This document shows, in pieces, positions 1 through 12,668 of a stretch of DNA of 64,000 bases; the stretch's first letter is position 1; each line of letters opens with the position of its first letter. The stretch spans positions 1 through 64,000 of the forward strand of contig JAYKXP010000003.1 of assembly GCA_037176845.1 (NCBI GenBank), in the 5' to 3' direction. The notes beneath the pieces were generated by a model that was given only the letters and a program-made list of their open reading frames with translations, ran no database searches and was not told the DNA's origin. The position numbers were made by a program, and so were the translations under genes. This DNA comes from Paramarasmius palmivorus. Its lineage: Eukaryota; Basidiomycota; Agaricomycetes; Agaricales; Marasmiaceae.

Positions 1-2213
1 AACCCAACGAGAATATCTTGTAATGGTGGTCTTTCAGTCTTGTTGATGTTCGTCTTTGAATCTACCAGCAAGTGGTTGGATTGAGGACAATCCTTCATTT
101 TGTTTGGGGGAGATGATAGCCTGACTTTTAATACCTTTTTTCTAACGCATTATTGCCACTTTTTATGTTTCTGTTATGCTATAATTGGGACTCTGAAGGA
201 CTTTGTTGTGCCCCTGATTGCTAAGTCAAGTCAAGGGACTTGTCAGGACGCACTTATATTAGCAGGTATATGGTTAATGGTACGCCTCACATGGGTATCT
301 GGCCATGCTATAGCTTATATTGGGGTTTTGCAATGCAGACACTTTCCTGATAATGTTAGGGTGCGTACATGTTGGTCACGGACTGGTACACATCGTCTGT
401 GCAATGGTTATATAGACATATTAAAGGGACTATTTGCTTTTTAAAATACTTTTAATACCTTTTCCCATGGACCAACCAAAGTGAATGTGGGTTCAAGGGA
501 CGATCCAGTTGATGCAGAGGACGGCTCCTCGGCAGAAAAGAAAAATGATCCGAGGGCTTATATAAGGCATTTGCCGAGAACCCCAGAATGTGGCCTAGGC
601 TGTTTGATGATCGGACATGGAGGCAAAAGCTGTTAAAACGGTTGGCAAACACCTAAAACTTAGTATGGTAGCAGATAAGCTTGATTACCCCTTTTAGTAG
701 GGTCCCATATGGTCATGGAAGACTGGAATATAAAAGATATCCCAGGTCTAGAGCCCAATTTATGGATGAACTGAGCACATTCCGGTGCTAGAGATGTCGG
801 AATGAATTTATTAGTGGAAAGTGCTTGGCACATGAAAAAAGATAATTTCAAAAGGCTAAAATGCCATACCCGCAGGAAAGGATTCAAACTCCTGAGTCTA
901 AAGATAGATAGATTATATATTGGTCACACATAAACAACTTATCATGGGACTGTTGTGACTGTTCTTATTTCCCTCGTTTTGTATTTCCTTATGGATTTAT
1001 CTCTGTTCCTCACTTATTCCATTGACTCTGTTCCGCTTGTTTTTCGCCTATATATTAGCTAATTTCTTACTTATCTTCTGGACAGTTTTATAGGCTTGCA
1101 GTTTGTAGTAGAAGGGAGAGAAGACGAAGGGGAGGAGTGCTCTGTAGCCCATATCATTTGGTTGTATGTGGTGTTTGTCAGTTGAATAGACCTCTTTGAT
1201 CTGATATTTGCTCTACTGCATCTGTGCTTTTCGATTGGACCTCTTTATTTAAGTTGAATCCAGTGGTGTTCATGCTTAGAAGACATTTGATCGGCCTAGT
1301 TGATCTATTAGTGACCTTTGCATTCGCTTCCACTCCTCAGGACGGCCCTAGATTTTGAAGTATAGTTGAGACCTTGCTGTAGACAAGAGCTTATGTTGTA
1401 TTGGCAGCAGATCATTGTATTTGGGCTTGTGATCTGCTGCATTAGGCTTTGTTTGCTTTGCGTTCTGTGTTGAGATTAGACATACAGACTAGCCTTTTTT
1501 ATAAGCTATAGTGACGTAGAGTGGCACAGATTGCCAGTTGGAGAGTCAGTTGGATTTTCCCGCTTGCGCACAGTTTGTTGAAATTGATTCTTCCAGGGTC
1601 ACATACACCTTGAGGCAGTATTGGTCGAAACTCAAGTTCATACATATAGCCCTTGGGACTGTTCCTACCTTATATAAAGCCTTCGAACCCTTATTGTGAC
1701 CCTTAATATAAGGTGTGATGTAGATTGCTTTTGATAGTAACAAAGAGCGTATCTCACTCTTCGGATCTATAGTTTGTGTACTTTCTAAGTACGGCAACTC
1801 TGATCACGTTCGAAACACACTTGCACAACTATTCACTAGTGGGCTGCTGTTCAATAACCAAGCATCTATTTGATCTTTGTATTATATGTTCTTTATTAGG
1901 CTTCTGCTGTGTCCTACAGTTCTATTAGTGACTCAGAGTTGCAGAGCCTATTACTAGTACTTGGGTTGATTTGTGACGCATTACCGATTCTCATTGCCTG
2001 TTGATCCAGATCCTGGCCCACTGGGAGGACAGAATTGGTGTACTAGTGTTGGTGATAACGTTTCGCTGCCGTGGGCATGTCTGGCAATTGTGGGATGAGA
2101 TTTTCGCGGCGAATGAGACACGTATTACGAGTTTGGAAGGGGCTGGTGTCTTTTTGATCCTCGATGATGAATAGCGTCTCCTTTGTTATAGGGGTACAAC
2201 GTATATACTTTCA
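1..2213. other. Gene-poor stretch, nothing recognised
   Basis: No reading frame here resembles a protein family I know, and none can be extended by a convincing splice. The open frames are short, many lack an ATG, and their translations look random in composition. No terminal repeats, tRNA or rRNA were found. A short piece near 865-885 resembles a tRNA T-loop on the minus strand but has no matching A box or acceptor stem. The stretch may hold the promoter of the F-box gene that follows, and possibly decayed mobile DNA, but I can show neither. Confidence 0.5.
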
Positions 2214-3665
2214 ATGATAGTTTCAAGTCGCCTTGCTTTCTTCCCTATTGTGATTATGTGTTGGTTTTCGCTCCCTCTGGAACTTCACCAGAAGATCTAC
2301 AAGCACCTTCGCCCACTAGAACTTATCCGGCTAGGACGAGCATGCAAGTATACACATGAAACCACAAGGCCGTTCGCGAGATTGGGAGGAATTGATCCTG
2401 CTGAATTGCTGGAGTTCTGGTTCGAGGAGGGAGTCGAACTTCGCTTGTTCAGGGAGCTGCAGGCAGAAACTGGGTTTCTAGTGGGTGGATCTGCCGCGCT
2501 CTGGTTGTTGGGGAAGTTTGACTGGTGGCCGAGAGACTTAAACTGCTACATTCACGGAACCAAGTCAGCGATGCTGGTGGATTTACTGGGACGTTTTGGA
2601 TACGTTGAAGACCTTGACGCGTTACGTGGAGACTCGCACAAAGGGGTTACCATGAGAGGTTTCCCTCATTATCCTTGCGCTTCAGTGCGTGAAACTCGTA
2701 CCTTCCTAAGGACATCGCATGGCCGGGAGAGAACGGTGCAGGTCATTTCAACGACGTGGGCACCATTGCATGCGATCCTATGTTCTCACTCGAGTACGTA
2801 CTTTTTGTTTGAGTGTATTGCAACGTTGACTCCATTCCAGCGGTAGCTTTGAACTTTTTTTCGCACTCTTATGCTGTTTCTCTCTATCCCCGGCACACGT
2901 TCATCTCTGAGAGTTTCATTCCGCTCGGAGGAATGTGCAAGTTGGAGGAGGCGAATCTGACCCGAACTGCGATGGATAAATACGTCGGTAGAAGCTTCAC
3001 GGAGATCACCTCGCAAATGTCGGCGGTGGACGCGCTCTCTCTACAGTCCGAAACCTCCATGTTCCGCAGAACTCCAGGTGACAGCTTGTGCTGGTCCGTG
3101 GACTTGATCTGGCCGGAAACATGGGGGCAATTAACCGACGGCGATTCTCCAGGAAGGAAGGAAGTCCTTCAGGCTTGCTCTTGGACTCTTGTGTGCGAAG
3201 GGGGGGATTGCTATCTCGACACTATGCCCTTCTGCACCTCCGACAACGTCCGTTTCACAATGGATGCGGCGCGTTGGCAGGAGGGGGTGTTATTAAGGTG
3301 CGCGTGCGAGCGTCTTCCGAATTGTACACTTCAATGGCTCAACTTTCACAAGGCGTTCCACAGAAGTAATTGCAAAGGACGACTCCGGATGGCCGGAGAC
3401 ATCTTTGTTTGACAGTTTCTTCAAAGGTTGCTTGACATCGATGCCATCTCCGCCTGCGGGTCTCAGGATGCCGACGGGTGAGGCTGCGTGCAAATTGTGG
3501 GATGGTCTGCGCTCGGTGACTTCGGATGACGGACATAGGATGGATATCATTATGCCTGTTGTACGCAATTTTTCGAATGTTGCTTTCATTGCATTGAATT
3601 TGGACAGGGTTACGCAGAATGGTGGATATCAGACGACGACGCAACCTCATGCAGGCTTGCTGTGA
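2214..3665 (+). CDS. F-box protein with nucleotidyltransferase-like region
   Basis: Predicted three-exon gene: 2214-2793, 2841-3297 and 3353-3665, giving 449 aa. The introns are 47 and 55 nt and both splice phases close. Near residues 18-55 there is an F-box (LPLELHQKIYKHLRPLEL), the adaptor fold that binds Skp1 in SCF ubiquitin ligases. It is followed by a block (GGSAALWLLGKFDWWPRDLN) like the 'GSTAL...WP.SDLD' region seen in many agaric F-box proteins, which recalls a nucleotidyltransferase fold. I do not see intact catalytic aspartates, so enzymatic activity is not implied. The second half is divergent and unassigned. An earlier ATG in an upstream exon cannot be excluded. Without the second splice the protein would stop at 3412; the splice restores a frame with ordinary codon content. 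The likely role is substrate recognition for ubiquitylation, but the target is unknown. Confidence 0.7.
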
Positions 3666-4322
3666 AGTGTTATTGTGATCGTCCATACGGCAAGGTACGT
3701 GGGACGCAGAAAGGGTTGGCCTCCCTTGGAATAGACCTTGAGTTTTTAGATATCAGCATGTGCCCTTTATTTGCGTAACTATGGTTGTGTTCCGATGTCT
3801 TAATTTTCGCAATCTCCCTTCATGGTGTGGTATTGGTTGCTCGCACCAAACACAGAGTCACGTAGCGGGCTTTGCCGCTTGTCGGCCCTCCCCGGTTATT
3901 TTTGCTAGTATTAGTACTCCAAATGTTTTGGCTTATCAGCGTGACATCCAAAAAAGGCAGGAATTCTGGGACCCATCGGTACCCTGTTGATCTCACGGCA
4001 AGTTACGCTGACAGGCCCTTGCAGAGAACTATAGTCGTGAAGTATATTATGTGTGTAGAACCGAATAGTTGACGGAACCACTGGCATGTTCGAGTATGGA
4101 TCTGGCTAAGTTTGTGTGAGTAAGTACTGCGGAGAAACTGCGGTTACGCTATCCCGTTCCTCGCTTCTTTGAACGACCATCACAATGACTTTCTTGTGAT
4201 TTGACAGGGTACTCGGCATATGTACTCACGCTGTTCAACAAAATTCCACAGGACCCTTCGAAAACTCTCTTCCTTACCACCCTACCATGACTCGAGCCCG
4301 TTCTTGAAAGCAATTGCTAACA
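3666..4322. other. Intergenic, nothing recognised
   Basis: About 650 bp between the F-box gene and the nucleoside transporter. It contains only short open frames without family resemblance. It presumably holds the 3' end of the first transcript and the promoter of the second. A short upstream exon of the transporter (for example from an ATG near 4220) is possible but not needed to explain the protein. Confidence 0.5.
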
Positions 4323-6556
4323 ATGGATCCAAACTCAGCGTCTCAATTCGCCAGTTCAGGTCGGCGGCGCTGGCCCAAGTCTTCCACAACGCTGAAAATG
4401 TTTACTAGACGTCGGAGATATGGCTTTGTTCTATGGGTTTTTGCGGGTGCAGTGCTTTCATGGTGGATATCCACTGTGGTACTATACTCTTCGGATTCGA
4501 GCTACGGCTGGTGTGTTCTGTCGAATCCTGTGTCGGGCGGCATAGGAAGCTGACATCGTTATCATAGGATTGTACAAACCATCATTGCATGGTTCATTCT
4601 CGGACTGATTATCTTTCGGTACCTTCCAACGAAGAACTTCAGGAGCACTGTTACGCGCTGTGAAGCATCTGTAAAAGGGCGATGGCTCGAAGTGCCATAT
4701 AGAGGCCGAGTCCTTGTTGGGTGGCTGGTACTATTAGGAGTGATATTTGGGACCGTATTTGGGATTGCTGGCCAGTCAACGGTGAGTTGCCCCAAGAATA
4801 GGCAGAGTGACCGACTCACTACGATAAATGAATAGGAGATCCCACAAAGCGAGCGAGCTATTGGGCTACTAGGCATATTAGTCTTCCAGTGTGGCTTCTG
4901 GATTACATCTAGCAATCGTTCCCAGATACCTTGGTAGATTTTTTCTTCACCCAGCACATCATTCCCAGTCTAATATGTCTTCCTAGGGCCACAGTCATAG
5001 TTGGGTTACTACTCCAACAACTTGTCGCACTCTTTGTGTTTAAAACAAACGTTGGGTTCTCAATCTTCGATTGGATCATCACGCTCGTCAGAACATTCCT
5101 AAACTTCACTACCGCTGGCACAGTGTTCGTTCTGAACGAAGAGACAGCAAGCGAGAACTGGTTTATGATTCATATGGTTTGTTCACATCCTTCAATATCA
5201 AAGACAACTGCAATCTGATGCGCATCATCTAGCCACCATCCATTTTCTTTTTCATGGCTTTTGTAGAAGCTATGTACTACCTCGGTGTGATGCAATGGAT
5301 TCTGAAGAAAATGTAGGGCGTCTAGTCCTTCCTTCATGCCATGTTATAACTTCTTATCTCAGCGGATGGTTCTTTTTCAAAATCATGGATATTTCAGGCG
5401 CTGAGGCGGTTGTAGCCGCTGGCTCTCCATTGGTTGGTCAAGGGGAATCCGCTCTGCTAGTCAAACCTTATATGAATGGTACTATACTCACATCAATTAA
5501 TCCTACATGTTTTACTCACTTTATCTACAGAGATGACTCGATCTGAACTTCGTACGGTTCTTCACCAGTGTATACTTGCATTCGCTGACAATACTGTTTA
5601 GACTTAGTTTTGACTTCAGGATATTCCACCATCTCCGCTTCATTTGTCGCCGCCTACATCGCCCTTGGTGTTCCTGCACGCAATCTTATAACGTCGGCTG
5701 CGATGAGCATTCCGGCCTCAATCGCTATAAGCAAAGCTCGCTTCCCGGAAATTGAAGAACCCGTCACTAAGGGTGCTATCGTGGTTGACCGTGGAGAGGA
5801 TCCGGCAAAGGTACCCGTGAGTCCTCCGGTTATATTTTCCAGACCTATGCTAGATGGCTGAGGTGGAATGCTAGGCCAATGTTTTACACGCGTGGTTCCG
5901 AGGGGCTAGATTTGGGCTGTTCATTGTCGGCCAAGTAATGTGAGTCGTTGGTCCATTTTCGTATCTACTGGCAAGCAGCTCACGTTGATTCAGAGCAAAC
6001 ACACTTGCTTATCTATCTCTGTTGGCCCTGTGCGTTCCCAATCTATCATGTCAAAGTTGTACTCTGATCTTTTGTCTCCGATAGGTTCAATAATCTCCTT
6101 ACTTGGATTGGAAAAGGATTTGGCATTCAGGATCTGACACTCGTCCTCATCCTTGGCTACGTCTTTTATCCACTAGCCTTCTTGATAGGAATACCTCGGG
6201 ATGAGATATTTCCGGTTGCGCAACTGCTCGCGACAAAGTTCGTATCGAACGAGCTCTTGGCGTACGCCAAACTTCAAAGTCTGATGGAAAGCGACAATCC
6301 GTTATCCGACCGAGCATATACGATAACGTCGTACGCCCTCTGTGGATTCGCCAACTTGTCGTCACTGGCGGTGCAAACTGTGATCATTGCCCTTGCGCCC
6401 GATCAAACCAAAGTCATCGTTAAGATTGCATTTTCGGCGTTGATTTGTGGATATATATCGACGTTACAAACAGCCGCGATAGTGTGAGTATCTGTCTTCA
6501 AGCTTCATGAATGTACCTGAATTCACCTGTTGGTATTTAGGGGAATGATTCTGTGA
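4323..6556 (+). CDS. Concentrative nucleoside transporter (CNT / SLC28 family)
   Basis: Multi-pass plasma-membrane symporter that takes up nucleosides with H+ or Na+. Twelve exons can be joined with closing phases: 4323-4510, 4568-4781, 4836-4933, 4987-5176, 5233-5312, 5363-5478, 5531-5551, 5608-5810, 5875-5939, 5994-6029, 6085-6483 and 6541-6556, giving about 541 aa. Family landmarks are readable in order: a pre-core hydrophobic region, [10 protein letters not shown], the substrate-site block [33 protein letters not shown] with a following [10 protein letters not shown], and the C-terminal [15 protein letters not shown]. The hydrophobic segments match the eight-helix CNT core plus extra N-terminal helices. 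The seventh exon is only 21 nt and its junction is the least certain; an alternative donor at 5570 would add a few residues but leaves a 38 nt intron. The first exon may be incomplete at its 5' end. No disruption was seen. Confidence 0.9.
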
Positions 6557-6854
6557 TTTTGTTTGGGTTCTCGTGTTATGATTTGTACATCTACTTATAT
6601 CTAGTCTTCTGAGATACCTTGTTTCCTACTTATCATACAGTGATATAATACAAATATCAGCAATTCGATTTTGAGCGAGCTTGGAAGTCTGCACGGGTCC
6701 GGCACGACCCGGATATGGAAGAGCGATTGACGAGCTCTGAGATCTGAGTCTCTGTGCAACGTGCAGCCTCAGTGCTGTGCGGAAAAACCTTCAAGCGCTA
6801 AGCGCCGGTGACCAAGCATCTTTTTTACATCCACAACTACTGCACTTTCGCTCG

Positions 6855-8644
6855 ATGAATGAAGCTCTAATTAGTGGGTAAATTTCTACAATTTAACGAG
6901 CTATCATCTAACTTCTTACTCTATTAGATCCATTTAATATCTCTCATCCCACTGCTATCCAAACATCATTATTCGCTCTTGGTTCTTTTGCCCGCTTCGA
7001 TCCGTCTGGAAGATTTGTTGGTGTCGGGAGATTTGATGGCATTGCTACAATATGGGACCTGGAGACTAGAGCAGCCATCAGGATATTGGATGGTCATGTC
7101 AAGGCGGTAACAAGTGTGGAGTACGTATTCCAAACTGCTCTCAAGCATTTGTGAGTGTCGACCTTCTTCACCCCTTCTAGCTGGTCAAAACATTCGCGTT
7201 ATGTGCTAACATCCTCGAAGGACTGGAATGTAATCGTCTGGGACCTCTCTTCACAATGTGATCCTCCACAGCGCTATGCTACAATACGTTGCGACGCGCC
7301 TGTATCTTCAGCTTTCTTTCATCCCAAAAACAGGTACAATGATGCCAATGTCATGCTGCTTCGCGTTCTGAATGCTTCATTCAGCCAGATTATTCTTGCA
7401 TTGACGGCCACCGGAGAAGTTTACCTCCAAGACCTGCGTCCCAGTTCTCGGAACCGTGTTGAACTTACTGAACCAGAGGAAGAGGGGGAAGAAGACAGCC
7501 GGAGGTGCGCAATTAACAAATATATCAAACGTACTTCTTATTGTATCTTCAGAGCTGCGATGACGGTTGCAAGATTTGACCCTACCGGGAAACATGTCTT
7601 CGTCGGCACTTCTTCTGGACACATTCTCGTTTTCAACACGCGAACAAAAACAGTTAGATCACTTCATTTTCTCTCTCTTTCGTCATTTTTCACCTTCCAA
7701 ATAGATGATTGCAAGACACAAGATCTCAGGAGCTGGAACTTTGAAAGGTCTGGACTTTGCTAAAAACGGCCGGTGAGGAGACTTCACGTTCGAGGAGCAC
7801 CGCAGCCTCACACTTCCAGCAGACGTCTCTTGACAAATTCTTCCGACCGTACTCTACGACAATTCAATCTCCCTAGTTATCCCCCTCCAGGAGAAGAAAT
7901 ATTAGAGACCGAACTCGAACCCACGCATAGGTTCAGCGACCCTATCACCAAAACTGCCTGGCACGCAATGTCCTACAGCCCTGACGGAGAATGGCTAGCA
8001 GGAGGTAAGTTAATTGCTATTGACACAGTGTAATATCATTGACCTGTCTCTTACAGGCGCAGCTGACCCTGCCGGACATAAAATCTACATCTGGGATATA
8101 TCAAATGATGGTCAGTTCGCTCAAACACTGGATGGGGGAAGAGAAGCTTTGGTTCACCTTCACGTCAGTCAAGTTGTATTCTGTCATTCTATGTGTTTCT
8201 GACTATGTTTATCCTAGTGGCATCCTTCGAAGTCCTCGATAGCCTCTACAACGAACCAAGGGAACATACTTATATGGCATAGTCCAAGTCCTGAAAGGTG
8301 GGGTGCATTTGCTGGCGGTTTCGAAGAGGTGGACGAGAACGTGGAATACGAAGAGAAAGAAGATGAATTTGACATAGTCAGTTGTTTTTCATTCATTCGG
8401 ACGACTCTGCCGGGCTGACCTTCGGATGCAGGAAGATGAAGAGATCACTTTCAAGCGAAAGATGAAAGCCGAGGAAGATGAAGTGGACATTGACACTATA
8501 GAGGAAGTTAATTCTCAGATTCAACCTCAACCTTTGTCTCTGGCAGACGACGAGGATGCCATTTGGGCAGAGACTGAGCCGGACGATGATTGTACAACCT
8601 GGAGAATGAGAATCAACATGGATTTCGAGGACACTTTCCTTTAG
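6855..8644 (+). CDS. swd1: COMPASS complex WD40 subunit Swd1 / RBBP5
   Basis: Subunit of the Set1/COMPASS histone H3 lysine-4 methyltransferase, nuclear. Ten exons join cleanly: 6855-6873, 6928-7120, 7181-7333, 7385-7504, 7553-7652, 7705-7772, 7820-8004, 8057-8163, 8218-8376 and 8432-8644, giving 438 aa. The N-terminus reads MNEALINPF, close to the conserved RBBP5/Swd1 start, which fixes the tiny 19 nt first exon. WD40 blades are visible (FARFDPSGRFVGVGRFDG, VDWSKHSRYVLTSSKDW, ARFDPTGKHVFVGTSSGHI, MSYSPDGEWLAGG, then LHWHPSKSSIAST). They are followed by WGAFAGGFEEVDENVEYEE and an acidic tail ending in WAETEPDDD, the hinge and tail expected for RBBP5. Length and order match the family and nothing is missing. 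The Tti2 gene starts 210 bp downstream on the same strand. Confidence 0.93.
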
Positions 8645-8854
8645 GTTGTATTTGTTGTCTGGTTGGAAACATCTTAATCTTAATCGTGTTGTCTATATGC
8701 TATGTAATGCTAGTTTGTTTTACAAATATCACCAGAGGAAGAGATGAATGGGAAGTATCGGTTTGCGTTAGGGAAGGTCTAAGAAATCAGCCGAAATCCG
8801 TTTAGTCCGAAGAAAGCCGACGAGTTTCTTGTCATCGGCTTTCTTGTCCCCAAC

Positions 8855-10482
8855 ATGTCGTCGCCTGCCCCGCTAAACGACCTTCTCCAGCGTCTGCAAA
8901 TACCTTCAGAATACGCTTACGACACTGAAGAAATCCAAGCCAAAACTCAAGCTATCGAAAAACTGAATGCATGGAAGGCTGACGCGTCGAAAGTTCTCCG
9001 AGAACTTCGAGTCCTTCTAGCACAACATACGGACGCCTCGCAGGTTTCTACGGCGGAGAAAGCAAGCATAATATGTGCTACCGTTCCATTTGAAGATGAG
9101 AAAGAAGAATGGAACTCTTCAGAGAGCAGTCGACTGGCTGCAGGTACGAGCTGTCACTGTACTTGTATGGCTAAATGACTCACATAACCGTGTAGAGATT
9201 CTAAGAGAAATTTCTCCGCCTACGGTGCCCCTCCTGAATGAGATCCTGTCGCATCATGTCAAACCTATGTTTAGATCAAACCCGCACCCGTCACTGAACA
9301 CGTCGACGGGAAGGAAGTTGAACAGGCCTGCAGGAGGACCGATGGCTAGTCAGGATTTTTACGAGAGCCAAACTTGGAAGCGACACGTCGGTGCACCTGC
9401 CATAGTGCTTTGGTGTATTCGCCATATTGATGTGAGATCTTTTCATGCTGGTTCTAAAGCGACACTCCTGCTCACGATCTGTTAGACAAAGGACTATGAT
9501 CGTCTATGGCACCTTGTCATCCCTCCGACCATGACGATGCTGGATGACTATCAGGTACCCTACAAATTGAAAGGAGCAAAGATCATTCTCGAAATGCTTG
9601 AACGTGTTCCTAAGGATCTCCTGAAGAGAACAGGTATTGATGGTCTAATCCTTCAGGTTCGTCATATATCTCCAGTTCCGCACGTAACCTGATGATGTCT
9701 TCAGTCTCTCAATAACTGTCTAGGACATTTCAATCATGAGGATTCACCGGATTTAATCCGTTCTGCGATTTCGGCCTCTCTAAGGCTGATCCTCCTCACT
9801 ACTGTGCCCGGATCTGCGACACAGTTTGATCAGATCTGTACCCTGCTGGGAGAGGGTATCATTGGCACCATCTGGCTGTATTCTTCCGCGAAACTGGCCG
9901 TTATTGAGGCTTCGATAGATTCGGTGCCCCCGTTGATACGGGCTCTGGGCCTAGGAAGTTCTAGGTATCTCAAGGTAGAGTTCTAGTAACGTCAGTGGAA
10001 TGCACGGCACGGTAATTGACCATTCTTCGAAGGCTCTGGTCCCACAGCTCGTTCATCCGCTATACCCAAGCCCGTTCAACGATTCTTCCGCGACGTTGCA
10101 GATCACATCCCTAAAGGCACTAACTGTTGTCTTGGAAATATGTGCATCAAGAATATATCACTGGAAATGTACTATTTTGGACGGCATAGCTCGGTGCTGG
10201 GTCACGACTGTGGAGAATAATGCTGACACTGACAGATGTAAGACGCGTTGCATTGTCGAGTTGGAAGATTATTTAACCTCCTCGAGTAGCCGACCAAGAA
10301 CAAGTGAAAGCAGAGTTACGTCGTGCGTGTGGAGCACTCGTAAAAGCATGTCCTTCCGTACAAGAGGTGCGTGGAAAGTTCTGTGGCTTAGATGTGAAAA
10401 TCATGTGCGTATCTTTTATTAGGATGAGCTCAAACGGTTACTGGACACGGACCATATGTTGTTTGAAGGTCTTCTCTTGTAA
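8855..10482 (+). CDS. tti2: Tti2-like subunit of the TTT (Tel2-Tti1-Tti2) co-chaperone
   Basis: Predicted alpha-helical (HEAT-like) protein of the TTT complex, which works with Hsp90 to mature PIKK kinases such as TOR, ATM and ATR. Seven exons: 8855-9143, 9196-9431, 9486-9656, 9705-9974, 10033-10237, 10287-10366 and 10423-10482, giving 436 aa with all phases closing. The recognised family block is the central part: VIPPTMTMLDDYQ followed by YKLKGAKIILEMLERVP and RTGIDGLILQSLNNCLGH, matching the Tti2 pattern of a leucine-rich segment after a 'DD..' turn and an 'RTGL' motif. The C-terminal exon is a short amphipathic helix. Identification rests on this pattern and overall helical composition, so it is slightly less certain than Swd1. 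No break was seen. Confidence 0.78.
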
Positions 10483-10962
10483 ACGCTGTTCTGGGTTGTT
10501 CTGGAGATACCATTTCTTCATCGTCTGATAATGCAACGCGTGTGTCAACACCACTTGAATGATGCTTTGAACTATGCATGATCGTGGTTGTGGGTTGCGG
10601 TCCGTTCTCGGTGAGCCTAGTGCCTTTGTATGAGGTATGGAAGCCGTGGTTTTACGTTGATTGGGTTCAGAAAACTTTATTCCGGGGACTTCGCTTGCTG
10701 TACAGGCAATCGTTTCTTTGATAGGGAAGATGAAAACGAGAGTCTGGACAAAGCATCGGGCCAAGACTTCGGGTACTCACGGAGACCGGAAGATTGAACA
10801 AGTTTCGGACCGGTTCCAGCAACGGAAAAAAAGGGAAACCCACGTGTATATCTAGCCCGGCCGGCGTTTTTTCCTACTTCAATCAACTGCACGACTGTCC
10901 CTTTTATTAGGCTGACACGGTACCGCCACCTTTTACTGCTTCCTTTCCCCGCTACCATCATC
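10483..10962. other. Intergenic, nothing recognised
   Basis: 480 bp between Tti2 and the next forward gene. The open frames on both strands have no family resemblance. It is taken as the 3' end of Tti2 and the promoter of the following gene. The last 60 bases before the ATG at 10963 are pyrimidine-rich, as is common upstream of fungal starts. Confidence 0.45.
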
Positions 10963-11702
10963 ATGAGTATCTCCGTCGACGATCTAGTTTCCTCTCTCTC
11001 CTCTAGCCACATTGGCCAGGAAGCCTTGGACCTCGCTGCCTTGCAAGTACGAACACTTATCTCCTTTTTTTCACGTCTTTATCCGAGGCTTATCTTTTCT
11101 CTCTTTTCTAGGCGCAATTGGCCCAAGCATTCTTCATGCAACACGCCGCCTCTACATCTACCTCATCTCACAATAACTCCGGTGACACTTTTACAGAACC
11201 GTGTAACACACCAACCGGACGAACACCATCATCGAGCATCAGTTGGGGCCAGATGATGGACACTCAACGAGCGAACCCTTCCAGATGGAACTCTGAAGAA
11301 GCGTACAGAGACCTTGATGATGTCGAGGATGAACGAATGGTCGAAGACATCCTCATCCCTTCATCCCCTGTAACCGCTGGACAAACCACCACTTCATCTC
11401 CCTTTGTGCCCCACCAAACATCACGTCAATCGCGATCTCGAAGCCGTAGTGGTCATATGGCCTCCCCGGTCTCTCCTGGCTTCGGCACAGAGTCACCTTC
11501 CATTTTTACGTCCACAGATCCCTTCTACATCGCACAACTGCAGGCGCTGCAGAATCACAACAATTCCACTCCTGCTTCTGTTTTCAAACAGCTAGGCAGA
11601 CCTCCGCAGCAATCTCCCTTTGTGCATCAACAGCAGAAGCTGGATAACTTTGGCTACCCCAGTTCCATTCCCCTCACTACATCATCTTCCTTTGAGCGGT
11701 GA
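10963..11702 (+). CDS. Small Ser/Thr/Gln-rich protein of unknown function
   Basis: Two exons, 10963-11046 and 11112-11702, giving 224 aa with the phase closing. The first 40 residues form an ordered, helix-prone head (VDDLVSSLSSSHIGQEALDL, then AALQAQLAQAFFMQ) that looks conserved and may be a short interaction helix. The rest is low-complexity and probably disordered, rich in Ser, Thr, Pro and Gln, with an RQSRSRSRSG patch of SR type and a possible nuclear or RNA-binding character. No catalytic motif is visible and I do not recognise the family. The frame stops at 11700-11702. A downstream extension by splicing cannot be excluded because the next 240 bases are also open in another frame. Confidence 0.6.
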
Positions 11703-12668
11703 GACCCTGTGCAGGGGCAGTCGAGGCACAGCTTCGGCTCCTGCCGCCAGTGATGCATGATACCAACACCGTTTCATACCCCGTCATGATAAATAATTCA
11801 GAACGACTCCGACATATCAATACATCCCTACTCCGCTCCGAACTCAGCGACACCTCCCATTCGCTCCTATCTACCACTATTCGATGTCATTCATTCGCCT
11901 TCCCGCCCACCGCGGACGCCACCGACAACGGAGGGTGTAGATGACGGCGTTCGTTTACATCGGAGAAACCGAAGTCCTGCCTTCATGATGCCATCATAGG
12001 AAGCACAGGCCGAATTCACAGTCCGAACGACTGATCGAGAAGGATTTTTCCGACCCCGCATCCCCACTCGTCCGTGATCTTCTGCGGTTGACAGGAGAAG
12101 CTCGCGTACGCTTAGTCTAAAATACTAGATCTATTCGAATTCGGTTCACTTTTCGGTCTGATGTATGGATGGTTCTGACTTGCATCCGCGTTCACTTCGT
12201 ATTCGTACTTATATATCACATCTTCGATTCAATTGTAATGTACAATAACGGCCTACTCATCTCTTCCATCACATTTACTCCCAACGGACATCAGATACAT
12301 GTATAGCTTCGCTGTTTAGAATAGTAGAATGCTGCACCAATGAAACACTTCAAGTTGTCATTCACACCAATTGTCACCTGTGAAACTTCCTTGATAGGAA
12401 AAGTGAATGATGAATGATCTGTTTATCTTACAAAAGGGATCTCTATTAGAACTGAAAACGCGAGATCCGCGTGGACACCCCGTACTCCCGAATAAAGAAA
12501 AGCGATGAATGAAAAATCGGTCATGAGAGGCAGATGGAGAATGCAGTATATAGACAGCAGGGTACGAATAGAGACAGAAACGAGTAAAGAAATCCGCGGA
12601 GCGATGGAATCATCGGGTCGTATATGGAAGAGAAGAGTATGGATGTGGTCCAGATGTGTTTTCATCCA
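11703..12668. other. Intergenic between convergent genes, nothing recognised
   Basis: About 970 bp between two convergent genes, the unknown forward gene and calcineurin B on the minus strand. It contains an open frame at 11699-11944 without family resemblance and AT-rich stretches suited to 3' untranslated regions. No structured RNA or repeat was detected by eye. Confidence 0.45.

Noticed and set aside
860..890. tRNA-like T-loop on the minus strand
   Set aside because: GTTTGAATCC resembles a T-loop but the stems do not pair properly and no D-arm or anticodon arm lies at the right distance.
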